The translations under genes and the position numbers were made by a program. A DNA stretch of 64,000 bases from assembly GCA_020747065.1 (NCBI GenBank), contig JAGMVK010000002.1:2418001-2482000 (forward strand), given 5' to 3'. Below, piece after piece: positions 11,901-23,887 of this stretch. Origin of the DNA: Cadophora sp. MPI-SDFR-AT-0126. Its lineage: Eukaryota > Ascomycota > Leotiomycetes > Helotiales > Ploettnerulaceae. Numbering within the stretch: the first letter of the stretch is position 1; each line of letters opens with the position of its first letter. A model generated the notes under the pieces. It had not been told where the DNA came from. It saw only the letters and a list, made by a program, of their open reading frames with translations, and ran no database searches.

Positions 11901-12471
11901 CTTCCAAAAACCCCTCGAATGCCTCAATCTCACCTCCAGCATAACCAACCGCGCCCCCTCCGAAGAAGAATTCAAAGAAACGCTTGAAAGCAAAGACCTC
12001 CTCCTATACTTCGGCCACGGTAGCGGTGCGCAATATATCCGCGCTCGTGAGATCAAGAGACTGGAGAAGTGTGCTGTAACGGTGCTGATGGGCTGCAGTA
12101 GTGGGGCGCTGGTTGAGAGGGGAGAGTATGAACCGTATGGAACGCCGATTAATTATATGCATGCAGGATGTCCGGCGCTGGTGGCTACTCTGTGGGATGT
12201 GACGGATAAGGATATTGACCGATTTGCGACGAGAGCTTTTGAGTGGTGGGGGTTATTTGAACCGGATGGTGGGAGTGGAAGTACAGGGAGGAAGGGAAAG
12301 GGAAAGGAGAGAGAGAAGAAGATTGAGAGAAGAGAAAGGAGTGCTAGCGTGGCTGGGAAGGGAGGCGTGAGTCTTGTTGAGGCTGTAGCGAAAGCGAGAG
12401 GGGCGTGTCATTTGAGGTATCTGAATGCCGCTGCTGTGTGTGTTTATGGTGTCCCGGTGTATTTTAAATGA
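5976..12471 (+). CDS. ESP1: Separase (cysteine protease of the metaphase-anaphase switch)
   Basis: Peptidase C50 that cleaves the cohesin kleisin Scc1/Rad21 once securin is destroyed, freeing sister chromatids; called Esp1 in yeast, BimB in Aspergillus. Exons are 5976-9184, 9232-10739 and 10787-12471, with two 47-nt GT-AG introns; the joined frame gives 2133 aa, in the range for fungal separases. The catalytic dyad is in the C-terminal caspase-like domain: His in YFGHGSGAQYI (about H1983) and Cys in LMGCSSGALVERGEYEPYGT (about C2009), followed by AGCPALVATLWDVTDKDIDRF. The long N-terminal part is helical/TPR-like with a basic, Ser-rich stretch at about residues 40-170. A Lys/Arg/Gly-rich segment (about residues 2070-2105) interrupts the protease domain near its end. 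Start chosen at the first ATG (5976); the frame is open to 5955 without ATG. Confidence 0.97.
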
Positions 12472-14068
12472 GAGTGCGGAGGGACTAGGGCTACTTGTGG
12501 GATTATAGAATCGGAGTTTTGCGGAGAATGGGGAATGGGGCATTGGAAAGAGATTGGAGTTGAATATAGTACATACTTCTGCGTTGCTAGAATTCTGTTT
12601 CCCCTCGATTTTGTGAAGCAATGCAGAAGTACGTTCTTTTGAATACGTTTTGAAATGGCGAAGACACAGAAGGATACTGAATTTTGGATTTCTTAGGTGG
12701 CAATGCGTTGCTCCGATTCGTATTGCACTAAGTCGGGCTTTGTACCATGGCGTTACAAGAGTGCAACGGTGTTGCTATGTTACTTTCTCCGTTTGGCTGT
12801 TCAGCGGCTTGGCTCAATCTATTGGCTGGAAATTCGTTGCTGCAGAACCAATTATCACGGTGTTGTTATTATAGAGGTTGCATGTAGCACTCGATAGCCA
12901 ATCGATGACCCCAAGCAATCTTTGTTTAGCTAGGTACTCAGAATTATTATCATCTAGCATTTTGGAGTCGCGGATTGGTCCATTTGGGCTGAAAGTAAAT
13001 AGGGGCTCGGGTAAATAAAGGGGCCGCCGATAATAAAATATTCGAGACTCAACGTTGACTTGAATATCGTTGTCCATACATAAAATGTAATCCTGAAAAT
13101 ATATCAACAATGAAAGTGAATTATGACCACCGTAAGTCAATCAGATTACCAAATGAATGAGGAGACCCCACGTTTGGCGGCTTATCATTACTGTTTGGTA
13201 ACATTTGTTGACGTGGTTCCTCAGCCTCTCCAATTGAGAAGTGGGGACAAGGCTGAGGATCACTGGGCATGGTAAATAACATCAAAAGGGCATCTGAAAA
13301 ATGTTGATGACATCAATTGTAGATGAATTGCAAAGAACATTCTACACATGTTCCACAAAAAGACTAGGCATCAAAGTCATGCCCGAGGGATAATCTGTAT
13401 GAAACTTCCAGCCATGCTTTGACTTTCGCCAATTCCACTTCTTGAGTCTCTGTACTCAATCTCTTCACATCTTGGAAGATTCTAGAATAGTTGTCTCGGG
13501 GCATTGTGAACTCCGGTCATTTTTTTTGATAGCCCGGCTCTCAGGCCTCACCCCCACAGTTCGAGGCAGATTTCCCAATGAGAGCACGGAAGGTCATTGA
13601 TTGGAAAAGAACAGAAATTCGAAATCCAATTGAGTGACGCCTGCTGCAAGCTGCACCGCACTGCACTGCATCAACAGCTGCTACTGTCGTGATCTGAGGC
13701 TCCAGCCATCACCTTTACCTTTTTTACAAACGCTCCTGTTCTCTTCTCTTCACTTCTCTGCCCGCATCCTCTCTCACTTTTTGCTGCATTTTGCCTTGCC
13801 TGCTTGCTGCTACTGCATCCTTTGCTTTCTCCTCGAAGACAGAGTCCGTCAATATAAAAGCAGAATTATCTGTTCCGGGTGCATGGATTGAGCCAACCAC
13901 ATTGCGCTGTACCCACGGAACCGGCTGGTTACCTTGACTGTCTTCCCTTGCCTTCCCTTCCTTGCCTCGCATACCACCCTCAGTTTGGTCAGTCCACCGC
14001 AACGCCGACCGATCACTACACACTATCTTCGACGCTACTCAACACCATCCGCGGGAGCTATTATTCCA
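12472..14068. other. Intergenic: separase 3' end and promoter/leader of DnaJ-TPR gene
   Basis: About 1.6 kb. The first half is relatively AT-rich with no coding signal. From about 13680 to the ATG at 14069 it becomes pyrimidine-rich (ctcttcacttctctgcc-type tracts), as expected for a transcribed fungal leader. Open frames of 60-110 codons on either strand have no recognisable content. The frame of the next gene is open upstream to 13934, but the segment before 14069 looks like leader. Confidence 0.55.
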
Positions 14069-16192
14069 ATGAACTTCTTCTCCAAATCCCCCAAAAAATC
14101 CTCTAAGAAGACCTCCGACAGCGACAACGACGATTCTGCCTCATCCCGGTCGCGGTCGCCTACAAAGAAATCTTCGACACCCTCATCCTCAACTTCGAAA
14201 TCTTCCAAGCCGGGCCGCGAAGAAAATCATAAGCACGGGCAAGGATCTTCTAGAAGCAGCCGCAGCTTTACTAAAGCCAACACAAAAACACCACGACATC
14301 CCTTCGACCCAAATACCCACCCTTTAAATCTGCCACCAGACCAATTGCGAAGACTCTCTGCGCGCGCTTCTTCCAATATGTCGGACCCTGATCGGATGGA
14401 CATCGACAGCGAGGGCCCTAACGGCGCTCCCACTTCACCCCCACCACAAGCCAATATGCCCGGTGCCTTCGATTCTCCAAAGCCAAATGGTACACTTGCT
14501 ACTTCGAATGGTGAAGGCCCGGTTCCTCCCCCTCACAAATCTAATCCTACGAGTCCTGCAGCGGTATCTCCTCCCACTGCGGAGGAGGCTGAAGCATTTA
14601 AGGCTGCCGGGAATAAGTTCTACAAAGCGAAGGAATACAAGAAGGCCATTGAAGAGTACACAAAAGGTATGCTACTGTTTCGCTGAAATGTTCGCAGTAA
14701 GGCTGACACATTTTTGCTACAGCCGTCGAGGCACAACCATCATCGGCCACATATCTAAGCAACCGAGCTGCTGCCTATATTTCGAATGGCCAGTACGAAC
14801 ATGCGTTGGAGGATTGCGTTAGAGCCGACGAGCTTGATCCAAACAACCCAAAAATCCTCCTCCGCTTAGCAAGAATTTATACCAGTTTAGGCCGTGCCCA
14901 AGAGGCTCTCGACACTTATGCTCGAATTCAACCTCCTGCGTCCGCAAAAGATATTGCTCCTGCTAAGGCCATGCTGCAGCACATCAGTGTCGCAGAGGAT
15001 GCATTGAAAAACGGTACAACTGGTTCCATGGCGTTGCATGCTCTCGACCAGGCTGAGAAATTACTTGGCCTGGGAGCACAGAAGCCGAGAAAATGGCAAT
15101 TGATGCGAGGAGAGGCATATCTCAAGATGGGTAACGTCAATGCCCTGGGTGATGCTCAGAATGTTGCCATGTCATTGCTACGAAACAACAGCGCAGATCC
15201 GGAGGCTTTGGTGCTCCGTGGCAGAGCTTTGTATGCCCAAGGCGAGAACGAGAAGGCCATCCAGCACTTTAGACAAGCCCTCAACTATGACCCAGACTTC
15301 CGAAATGCCGTAAAGTATCTGAGAATGGTTCAGAAGTTGGACCGAATGAAGGCTGAGGGAAATGCGGACTACAAGGCTGGACGTTGGCAGGCAGCAATTG
15401 ACAAATACTCTGAGGCTCTCGAGGTTGATCCTTTGAATAAGGGAACGAACTCAAAACTGCTACAAAACAGAGCTCTGTGCAAAAATCGACTGAAGGATTA
15501 CGCCGGAGCTATTGAGGACTGCGAACGCGCTATTGCTCTTGATCCGTCATACACCAAAGCCAAGAAGACCAAGGCGACTGCTCTAGGACTATCAGGCAAT
15601 TGGGAGGCAGCTGTTCGTGAACTTAAAGAACTGCAAGAGCAAGATCCTTCTGACAGCAGTATTGCAAAGGAAGTACGAAATGCGGAGTTGGAGCTGAAGA
15701 AGAGCAAGCGGAAGGACTACTACAAGATTCTTGGTGTTGAAAAGGACGCCGATGAGAACCAGATCAAGAAGGCGTATCGCAAGGCGGCTATCATCCATCA
15801 CCCTGATAAAAACAGAGATGATGAGCAGGCTGAGGAGAGATTCAAGGATATTGGTGAGGCCTATGAGACCTTGAGTGATCCTGAGTAAGTTGGCAATTCT
15901 GCTCCTTCTTTTGCATAAGTGCTAATCCGATTGCAGGAAGCGAGCTCGATATGACAGTGGCGAGGACCTGATGGATCCAATGGAAGGATTCGGCGGCGGT
16001 GGTATGGGTGGTGGTATGAACATTGATCCCGAGATCCTCATGCAAATGTTCGGTGCACAGATGGGCGGTGGACGTGGAGGAGGTGGCGGCGGATTCCACA
16101 GCTTCGGAGGAGGTATGGGAGGAGGTATGCCAGGCGGGGGTCGTCAACGAGGCGCTCCCCAAGGTTTTCCTGGCGGTTTCTCATTTCAATGA
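14069..16192 (+). CDS. TPR and J-domain cochaperone (DNAJC7/TPR2-like)
   Basis: Cytosolic Hsp70/Hsp90 cochaperone with N-terminal TPRs and a C-terminal J domain. Exons are 14069-14666, 14723-15884 and 15937-16192 (introns 56 and 52 nt, GT-AG, CTAAT-like branch in the second), giving 671 aa. Residues 1-170 are Ser/Pro/Lys-rich and probably disordered. TPRs start at [20 protein letters not shown] and continue to about residue 500. The J domain begins [20 protein letters not shown] and has the Hsp70-activating HPD at about residues 559-561. It ends in a Gly/Met-rich tail (GGGMGGGM repeats) similar to the G/F region of J proteins. Start at 14069 ([10 protein letters not shown]); an upstream open frame lacks supporting features. 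The architecture matches human DNAJC7 and fungal orthologues. Confidence 0.93.
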
Positions 16193-17342
16193 CAGGATAG
16201 CGAGGAGAGTCCCGACTCATCATCTCAGGACTCAGACCATGATACCCAATCCAGGAGGACCACAGCCGCATCAGCAAAGGGGGACCGGTTCGCTGGCAAC
16301 GATCTTTCGGATGCTAATTTACAGCGCATTCGCAAGGTGGGAATGGGACTCTTGCTCGCAGCTATCTTTGTTCCTCTTGACGTGCTGGCTTTGTTGGCCA
16401 TCCTGGGTGGGGGACTTTATATTTTGCTCAGAGTGCTCAAAGCGGTACTTTGTGCGTGGCAGATGGTTGGCGCTTCATCATCATCATTATAATCGTAGAA
16501 TGGGAGGGATAGATCTCAACAGTTCTCACTGCAGGCGTTCAAGTGGTCCTTATTTTGGCTGCATCCCTCCTTGCCTCTCTTTGTGGGTGGGCTGCACTGG
16601 ATAGATAATGAAATGTTCATGTACAATTTTTCAACCTAGACTATCTTGGGACTGTGATTTGTGAGTTTTTCTTCTTTGTAGAAGAGGTCTTGGTCTCAAA
16701 GAAGTAGATGAAAGCAATGTTTATGACCACTGAAGCCGACTTCGCTAAAGTTAAGAAATGTAAAGAACTGTAATTATTAGACGCACTACCGAGAATAAGC
16801 ACGAGACGGCTTGATTTTTCTCCAAATTCTATGTATCCGAGAAAAATAGTAACATTCTTACATATCCTGGACAATTCAACCAGGAATGGGTGGAAACCAG
16901 ATACGGGCCATCATGGCCGACACATGGTCGCACGCGACGTCTCACGTGCTCGAAACTCTAAAGTGGAAGGCTGGAGGCTTGGCATCTGCCACTCAACCCG
17001 GTGGTGGGGTTGTGTTCAGGCACTGAAATTATACCACCAACATCAGAGCCCATTTTGCTGTCACCTTCGAGTCTGCCTGTGAATTCCTGCATAAAATCCT
17101 CCCAACTCGAAAAACAGTTCACATTTAGTTCGTCGACATTACCTTGCTAAGGTCAATAATACAAAAAGAATCCCAAAATCGTCACCGCCCCTCCCGCAAA
17201 AGAATTATGACTCGATAGCCACCTTTCAAAGAGCATGATACATGCACCAAAGCCTTCTTCGAACAACATAGCAGCGAGTTCAACAACCGTCTGCTAACAT
17301 ACTACTTGGTCTCGATCTGCCATACTACTAGAGTGGGCCGTC
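16193..17342. other. Intergenic: DnaJ-TPR 3' UTR and LOS1 promoter
   Basis: About 1.15 kb. The + frame at 16023-16604 (193 codons) overlaps the end of the DnaJ gene in another frame and its composition looks like a shadow. The segment 16640-16880 is AT-rich. No gene seen. Confidence 0.55.
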
Positions 17343-20300
17343 ATGGACACTCAGGTACGTTTGTCTTACCGCCCTATGCACCGGGCTTGTTTATGGCGGG
17401 GTGCATATCACCAAAATGGAGACAAATCCGCATGTAATGGGTTTCGAACTTAGGCTGACCATCCGCTTGCGTGTATGATAGGTCGAAAGTGCCATTGAGA
17501 TAGCATGGAATCCTACATCTGACCAAGCTCTTAAAGCCCAAGCCTTCGACTTCCTCAACCAGCTTCGAACAGACGCCTCTGGTCGTCAAGCGTGCGTTTC
17601 CCTCTTCACTCGCAACCCAAAAAGCTCAGAAGTCGTTCGGCTGGTATCTCTGGACGTCGTCAACAATGCTATACAGACACAGCAGCTTGATGCTCCGAGC
17701 TTGAGCTACATCAAGGAAACTCTGCTGGAATATGTACGCCGAACATACGGTTCTGGAAGCCAGGACCAGGTTGACCCCGCCAGTTTGCAGAACAAGCTCA
17801 CGCAGACTTTGACTTTCTTGTTCATGGCTTTGTACAAGCAAGGATGGGAGACCTTTTTGGACGATTTTCTCAGCCTGACGAGTCTTCAAAATAATGGATC
17901 TAGAGATAATATCGTGGGCACTGTTCTGTATCTTCGAATTCTTGGGTCTATCCACGATGAGATTGCCGATGTTATCATATCCCGTTCAACTGCCGAGACG
18001 AAGCGGAACACAGAGTTGAAGGATATCATGAGAGCCCGGGATGTGGATAAGGTGGCTGCTTCTTGGGAGGAGATCTTGAGCCAGTGGAAAGGTCAAAACG
18101 ATGTGTTGGTGGAGATGTGCCTCAAGGTCATTGGTAAATGGGTCAGCTGGATCGATATCTCCCTGATTGTGCACCGTGGCACTCTGAACATCCTTTTCGA
18201 CCTGGCTGGCAGAGTCAACTCTTCAAATGGAGAGGACAAGGTTCGAGATGCCGCTATTGACACCTTTACCGAGATCGTGGCCAAGAAGATGAAGCCTGCT
18301 GATAAGATCGGAATGATCGTCTTCTTGAACCTTGGAACGGTCATCTCCCAACTTATTGCAAGTCCAGCTTTGCATGATTTGCGGACAACATCTAGCTACG
18401 ACACTGATCTAGCTGAAGCTGTAGCGAAGCTTGTCAACAATGTGGTGTTTGATATTGTGAAAGTTCTGGAAGATACACACGCCGAGACCGCTACTCGAGC
18501 ACAAGCAGAACAGCTCATCCAGTCTTTTCTACCGCTTCTGTTACGCTTCTTCTCTGACGAGTATGACGAGATATGCTCTACAGTCATCCCATCCCTTACC
18601 GACCTCCTCACCTTTTTGCGGAAAGCTCAACCACTCCCACCAGTATATTCCGCTATGTTGCCACCAGTTCTTAATGCCATAATCCAGAAGATGAGATATG
18701 ACGAGACTTCTTCTTGGGGTAATGAAGATGAGCAAACAGATGAAGCGGAGTTTCAGGAACTGCGGAAGAGATTGCAAGTTTTGCAGAAGAGTGTGGCTGC
18801 TGTCGATGAAGCCCTTTATGTTGAGATTCTCAGCAATGTCATCGGCACTACTTTCCAAAACTTGGAGCAACAAGGTGGCCAAATGGATTGGCGTGATCTT
18901 GATCTGGCACTTCATGAGATGTACCTCTTTGGAGAATTGACCGTACCTAATGGTGGTCTGTACGCTAAAAGCCAACCATCTAGTGTTGCAGCTGAGCGTC
19001 TGATCATCATGATGTCAACGATGGTCAAGTCTGGTAAGGCTCAAATCAGTGGGGAAGTTTGAAGCTATTGGCTAATTGATTCCAGGTATTGCAACATTCG
19101 CGCATCCTGCAATCCAACTGCAATACATGGAGATCGTCGTTCGATACTGCTCGTTCTTCGAGAATCAAGTCCATTTTATCGAGCCTGTCCTTGAGCAATT
19201 CGTTCGTCTTGTTCACCACTCACATATCAGAGTAAAAACTCGCTCTTGGTATCTATTCCATCGATTTGTCAAGCATCTTAGGGCACATGTAGGGAACGTT
19301 GCGGAGACAGTCATTCAGTCCATCAGCGACCTTCTTCCTATAAGCGCAGAGGTTCCAAACGAGACTGCCGATGATGATATGTCTTCTGATGAGAGCGACC
19401 ACTCTGCCGATGCAACCTTTAATGGACAGCTGTATCTTTTCGAGGCTATTGGTTGCATCTCCTCCACAACAACCACACCTGTCGAAAAGCAAATCTTGTA
19501 TGCTCGGACTATCATGGATCCACTCTTCTCCGACATAGAGAGGAACTTGGAACCAGCAAAAGCTGGTGACGCTCAAGCAATTTTGCAAATCCACCATGTC
19601 ATCATGGCTCTCGGCACCTTGGCCCATGGCTTCTCAGATTGGACTCCAGGCAGCACATCTACGGCTCAAAACGCTCCAAAACCAGAGGTCTCGGCAGAAT
19701 TCAGTCGTGCCGCAGAAGCCATTTTAATCGCCCTCGAAGCCCTCAAGAATTCCTTTGATGTCCGCACAGCAGCTCGAGCCTCATTCTCGAGACTGATGGG
19801 TGTTTTGGGAGTTGGAATATTGCCTTTTCTTCCTCGCTATATCGATGGTCTCCTTTCCCAAAGCTCTTCAAAGGATGAGATGGCTATGTTCTTGCGATTG
19901 CTAGATCAGGTGGTTTTTGGATTCAAGAAGGAAATCTACGACGTGCTTGACTCGCTCCTCACTCCTCTTCTGCAACGAGTCTTCGCTGGTTTAGCTGAGC
20001 CAATCACCGGTACCGACGATGAAGTTCAACTCGCCGAACTTCGTCGTGAGTACTTGACCTTCGTTCAGATCATCTTGAACAACGAGCTTGGAGCTGTTCT
20101 CGTCAGCGCTTCGAATCAAGCATTTTTTGAGTCTTTGGTGGCATCTGTCACAGGCTTGGCCGAGACTGTAACCAGCGGCACGGGAAATCTTGCTGCTAGC
20201 AGATTGGCTTTCTCTGTCATCACACGCATGGCAGATCTCTGGGGTGGCCCTAGCATCGCTACTGTTGGACCTCAAGCAACCAATTCCACGGTTGCCCCAA

Positions 20301-20608
20301 CTCCAGCATTCGACGGATTCGATCGATTCCTCATTGAGCGATTCCATCCTATCTGCTGGGTCGTTCTTCGCGAACCAACCTTTCGTCCAGCAACTGATGC
20401 CCAAGCCAAGCAGGTTCTCAACGAGATTGCAGGCCTAGAGCAGATGATCTACATGAAGACGGGTCAAATGTTCCTCGACCACCTCCAGCAATCCTTCTTC
20501 CCGGCTATGGGTTTCAACGGAACCGACTTCATCAAATCTATGACCACTTCCGCCGACAGGAAAGGACTCGCAGGATATCTCCAAGGCTTCCTTCGTCAAA
20601 GAGGTTAG
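17343..20608 (+). CDS. LOS1: Exportin-T, tRNA nuclear export receptor
   Basis: Karyopherin-beta that carries mature-ended tRNA from nucleus to cytoplasm with RanGTP (Los1 in yeast, Xpot in animals). The first coding exon is only 12 nt (MDTQ, 17343-17354) before a 127-nt GT-AG intron (17355-17481). Exon 2 is 17482-19033, then a 52-nt intron, and exon 3 is 19086-20608; the joined frame gives 1028 aa, the normal family size. Recognition rests on the start VESAIEIAWNP, FDFLNQLRTDASG and the exportin-1-like N domain (YKQGWETFLDDFLSL, LRILGSIHDEIAD). The C-terminal HEAT-like helices include LHEMYLFGE, FIEPVLEQFVRL and RVKTRSWYLFHRFVKHLR. No signal peptide or membrane segment. The open frame that begins inside exon 2 is not the true start. 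Confidence 0.95.
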
Positions 20609-20975
20609 ATCAGCCAGTGGCAAATCGGTATTTGAAAGAGCGACGAAAGGAAGATGAGTATGAAATGATTTGTGCATTTGGAGGCGTTCAATCGGTCTTA
20701 TACCACAAACATGTTGTGATGAATGGATAGGCATTCTGCTGGCATTGGACATATGGCTTTAGCGTTTCAAACTCTACTACTTCTACACTTCTCAGATTTG
20801 GTGGGGTGGGAATGGATTGGTAGCAATTGTCACTTAGTGACGATTTGGGCCTTAGTATCCATTATGAAAACCCATATCAAGTGTCCTGTCTTATGTATAG
20901 TATGTTGTGTTTTCGTGACAGTGATCTATAGCAACTTCTATCTTTGCTTTTACATATCGACTTGTTTGTACCAGC
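20609..20975. other. Convergent intergenic region LOS1 / MFS transporter
   Basis: A 367-bp tail-to-tail gap, AT-rich, presumably both 3' UTRs and polyadenylation signals. Nothing else seen. Confidence 0.5.
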
Positions 20976-23029
20976 TCATTTACTCAACCTCTTCTCTCTA
21001 ATAAAACAAGCACACACCAACGCCATACAAATAACCCCTACACTGACAGCAAACGCCGCATTCGTAGCCAGCTGATAGCAATGCCTAACCACTTTCCTGA
21101 CGCCCGGCTCCAACCCTTCAATAAAATCCAAGCTCTGCCTCACTCCCTCCACAATCGTGTCTGCCTCCTTCCCACTGTCCAAAGCACTCCTCAATCCCAC
21201 TCTCAACCGCTGCTGCACCACCGTCGCTGCCATACTGACACCCACTACACTTCCCAGCGAGCGGAACAAGTACGTGCAAGCTGTGGCTATGGCTTGGTCT
21301 TTGGAATCGGCATTGGCGATCACATTAATCAGCGTTGTGGTTACAGCTGCTCCACCACCAAACGCTGAACACCCCAACCCGACAATGATCCCCCACGAAG
21401 AACTCACCAGCATTCCCGAACAGAGGAAAATCACAACACCGCCAAACACACTGACCCCCAAGCTCGCAACCGTAAGCAGGTAATACCGTCCACTCCACTG
21501 CATGACCTTTCCCGCTCCCAAGCTCCCCGATACCGAACACACCATTACGGGGATGAAGCGCAGACCCGCGGACGTGGCGCTCATGCCGTCGACGGCCTGC
21601 AGGTACAGCGGGATGTAGAAGATGGAGCCCATGTGCGCGGCCATGGTGAAGAAGTTGCAGAGGTAGGAGGCCAGCAGCGTGGGTGTGAAGATGATGTGGC
21701 CGGGCGCGAAGGGGTGAGATGCGATGCGCATCTCGGTGTAGATGAATGAGGCGAAGAGGGGGAGGGAGAGTAGGAGGGTGGTGAGCGTTAGCGGGGAGGT
21801 CCACGAGGCGTTGCTGCCGCGGTCGAGGCCGATTAGCAGGGACGAGATGGCGAGGATGAGGGTGAATGCGCCGAGGAAGTCGATGCGGCGGAGCTTGGAG
21901 AGCCAGTGCGTGGAGTCGATGGGTGGGAGGTGCAGGACCAGGGAGACGATGAGGGATGCGAGGAGGGTGAGTGGGAATTGGATTATGAATGCCCTGGTTT
22001 ATGTTAGTTCTCTGTTCTTCTGTTCTCTTCGGACATTTAAACTGTTGAAAGCTGATTGGAAGTGAGAGATGATGGGTCAGGGATAAGGAGAGATGCGAGC
22101 AAGAGAGGTGAGATGAGATGACGAGATCTTACCAGCGCCATCCTATACTATCGGAAAGTACACCTCCTAGCGGTGCACCTAACGATGCTCCAAACGCGTA
22201 CACTATGTTCATGTAGCCTTGCCATGTACCTCTCTCGCGGAGGGGAATGATATCGCTGAAGAGGATGCTGACGACTGTTGTCATGCCGCCTCCTCCGATT
22301 CCTGTTGAGGTGCCCAGTTAATTTCGAACATCTAAAGTGTGTTCGCAATGGTTTGAAGTGCAATAGACCTACCAGCAAAAGCTCTAGCTGCAACGAGCTC
22401 ATTGAGATTTCTAGCAAGCCCGCAGAATAGACAGCCTAGTCCAAAGATGCTGTACGCGAAGAGCAAACATGGCTTTCGTCCGAAGATGTCGCTTAGTTTG
22501 CCATAAAGCGGTTGGAAGCTTGTAAGGGTAAGGAAATAACTTGTAGATTATTAGCATTGAGATTCGATAGAGAAGGGGATGAAGCTAGACTTACGCAGTT
22601 GCTATCCAACTTGTATTATTCAAGGCTTTGAGATCACTGCCAATCTTCCCGTACGAGCTGACGATGATTGTTTGGTCAGCTGCACTTAGCAGTATCTAGA
22701 TATATAAGTTAGAAAAAGCAGTAGAAATATAGGTGTGAAAGAGAGGGAGCACTTACTCCGAGAGCCACAGCCGGAAATAACAAAGTCATATTAACATCCG
22801 GGTTCCCATCAAAAAGCGGATTATTATCTTCCTCTACCTCTCCAGTCTCCTCATCAATTGCACCATCATCTCCATTCTTGAAAATACTTCCATTGTCGTC
22901 ACTGCTACGGCCTGAATTCGCTGTTATTCCATCACTTGAAGATGAAGAGCTTGGGCTGCTTTTGCTATTCTTCCTCAATAGCGAAGTCCGCTCCGTGGGT
23001 TCAGCAATCTCCTTGTGTGGAGGCGTCAT
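20976..23029 (-). CDS. MFS transporter, drug:H+ antiporter-2 / vacuolar basic amino acid type
   Basis: Proton-coupled major facilitator of the DHA2 branch; the closest described relatives are yeast Vba and fission yeast Fnx1/Fnx2 vacuolar amino-acid carriers. Exons are 23029-22757, 22695-22595, 22539-22373, 22301-22133 and 21993-20976, all GT-AG, giving 575 aa. The cytosolic N terminus is acidic and Ser-rich with TERTSLLRK, a dileucine-like pattern usual in vacuolar MFS proteins. Helix 1 carries the DHA2 signature-like SAADQTIIVSSY, motif A is GKLSDIFGRK, and the segment ARAFAGIGGGGMTTVV follows. The second half has a motif-C-like GASLGAPLGGVLSD and further helices. The number of helices (about 12-14) is estimated by eye. 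Substrate is inferred; it could equally be a multidrug efflux pump. Confidence 0.88.
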
Positions 23030-23887
23030 ATTGTTTTTGTTGTTGTTGCCGTATAGATTGTACGAGGAATGAGAGGCGATGTTACGTTTATGACGACATT
23101 TCTCTTGCCTAAATCTTTGAACGAGGATTGAATTGAATGTCAGAGCAGAGAAGGAGAACTGCCCCAAGATCAAGATAATTGTGGTGAGATGAAGTCAGTG
23201 CTTTGAAATAAGAGTGAGAAGCTCCCCTTTAGTGTCAGGTTCTAGCGTGCCGCCATGCATCCATCCCACTTCCAGAACGCAGCCAGGGTTGCGTTAGTAC
23301 CGCGCAGGCATGGCACGGGTAGGAAGTCTTCTTCCCGTCCCTTGTTCTCGATAGTGGTGGATTAGTGGTCCTTTTGCCGACAGTGAGCGGAGTACGGAGT
23401 ACCCAAGCTGTACTTTCGCATATTGAATAACAGGACGTAGATGTGCCTGTGGAGATTCATAGAAAATGAGCTTGTTAATATATTAGTTGAGTCCAAGCCC
23501 CAAGATGGACCTCGGATTCGGAACGGAAACGAGAATGATTTTGGAACGGAAGCCAAGACGGAGCTGAATGTGGACTGTGATGGAGACACGTGCGGAGATA
23601 TCAGAGCGGTACTTTTGTTTTCGATGGCTTGCCACAATTGCGGTCAAAACTTTAATTGGACTTCCCACTTGCTCTGATTCATGGTTCCCATATATGCCTT
23701 CACTGTTGTCCTACAGTATTGCAGTAAGTAAGACGGGATCATTCTGCCAAGTTCAACGCCACAATCCACCGTCAACGCTCGCAACGCCTCGCCAGCGAAC
23801 ATGGTATCATATCAATATCTCAGTTCAGGTATAGCCTGAACGACGATGGGAGCCTTTCAAATTCAGGTCTCGTTGCTGGTCATGATC
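23030..23887. other. Intergenic: MFS promoter and SEA4 3' end
   Basis: Both neighbours are on the minus strand. No coding signal stands out; open frames of 60-90 codons are chance-like. The segment just above the MFS start (23030-23180) is open on the minus strand but has no useful upstream ATG and is probably leader. Confidence 0.5.

Noticed and set aside
12253..12621. 122-codon minus ORF over the separase 3' end
   Set aside because: Overlaps the well-supported separase C terminus in antisense.
16023..16604. 193-codon + ORF over the DnaJ 3' end
   Set aside because: Alternative frame of the Gly-rich tail then UTR; the composition shifts abruptly and no family is recognisable.
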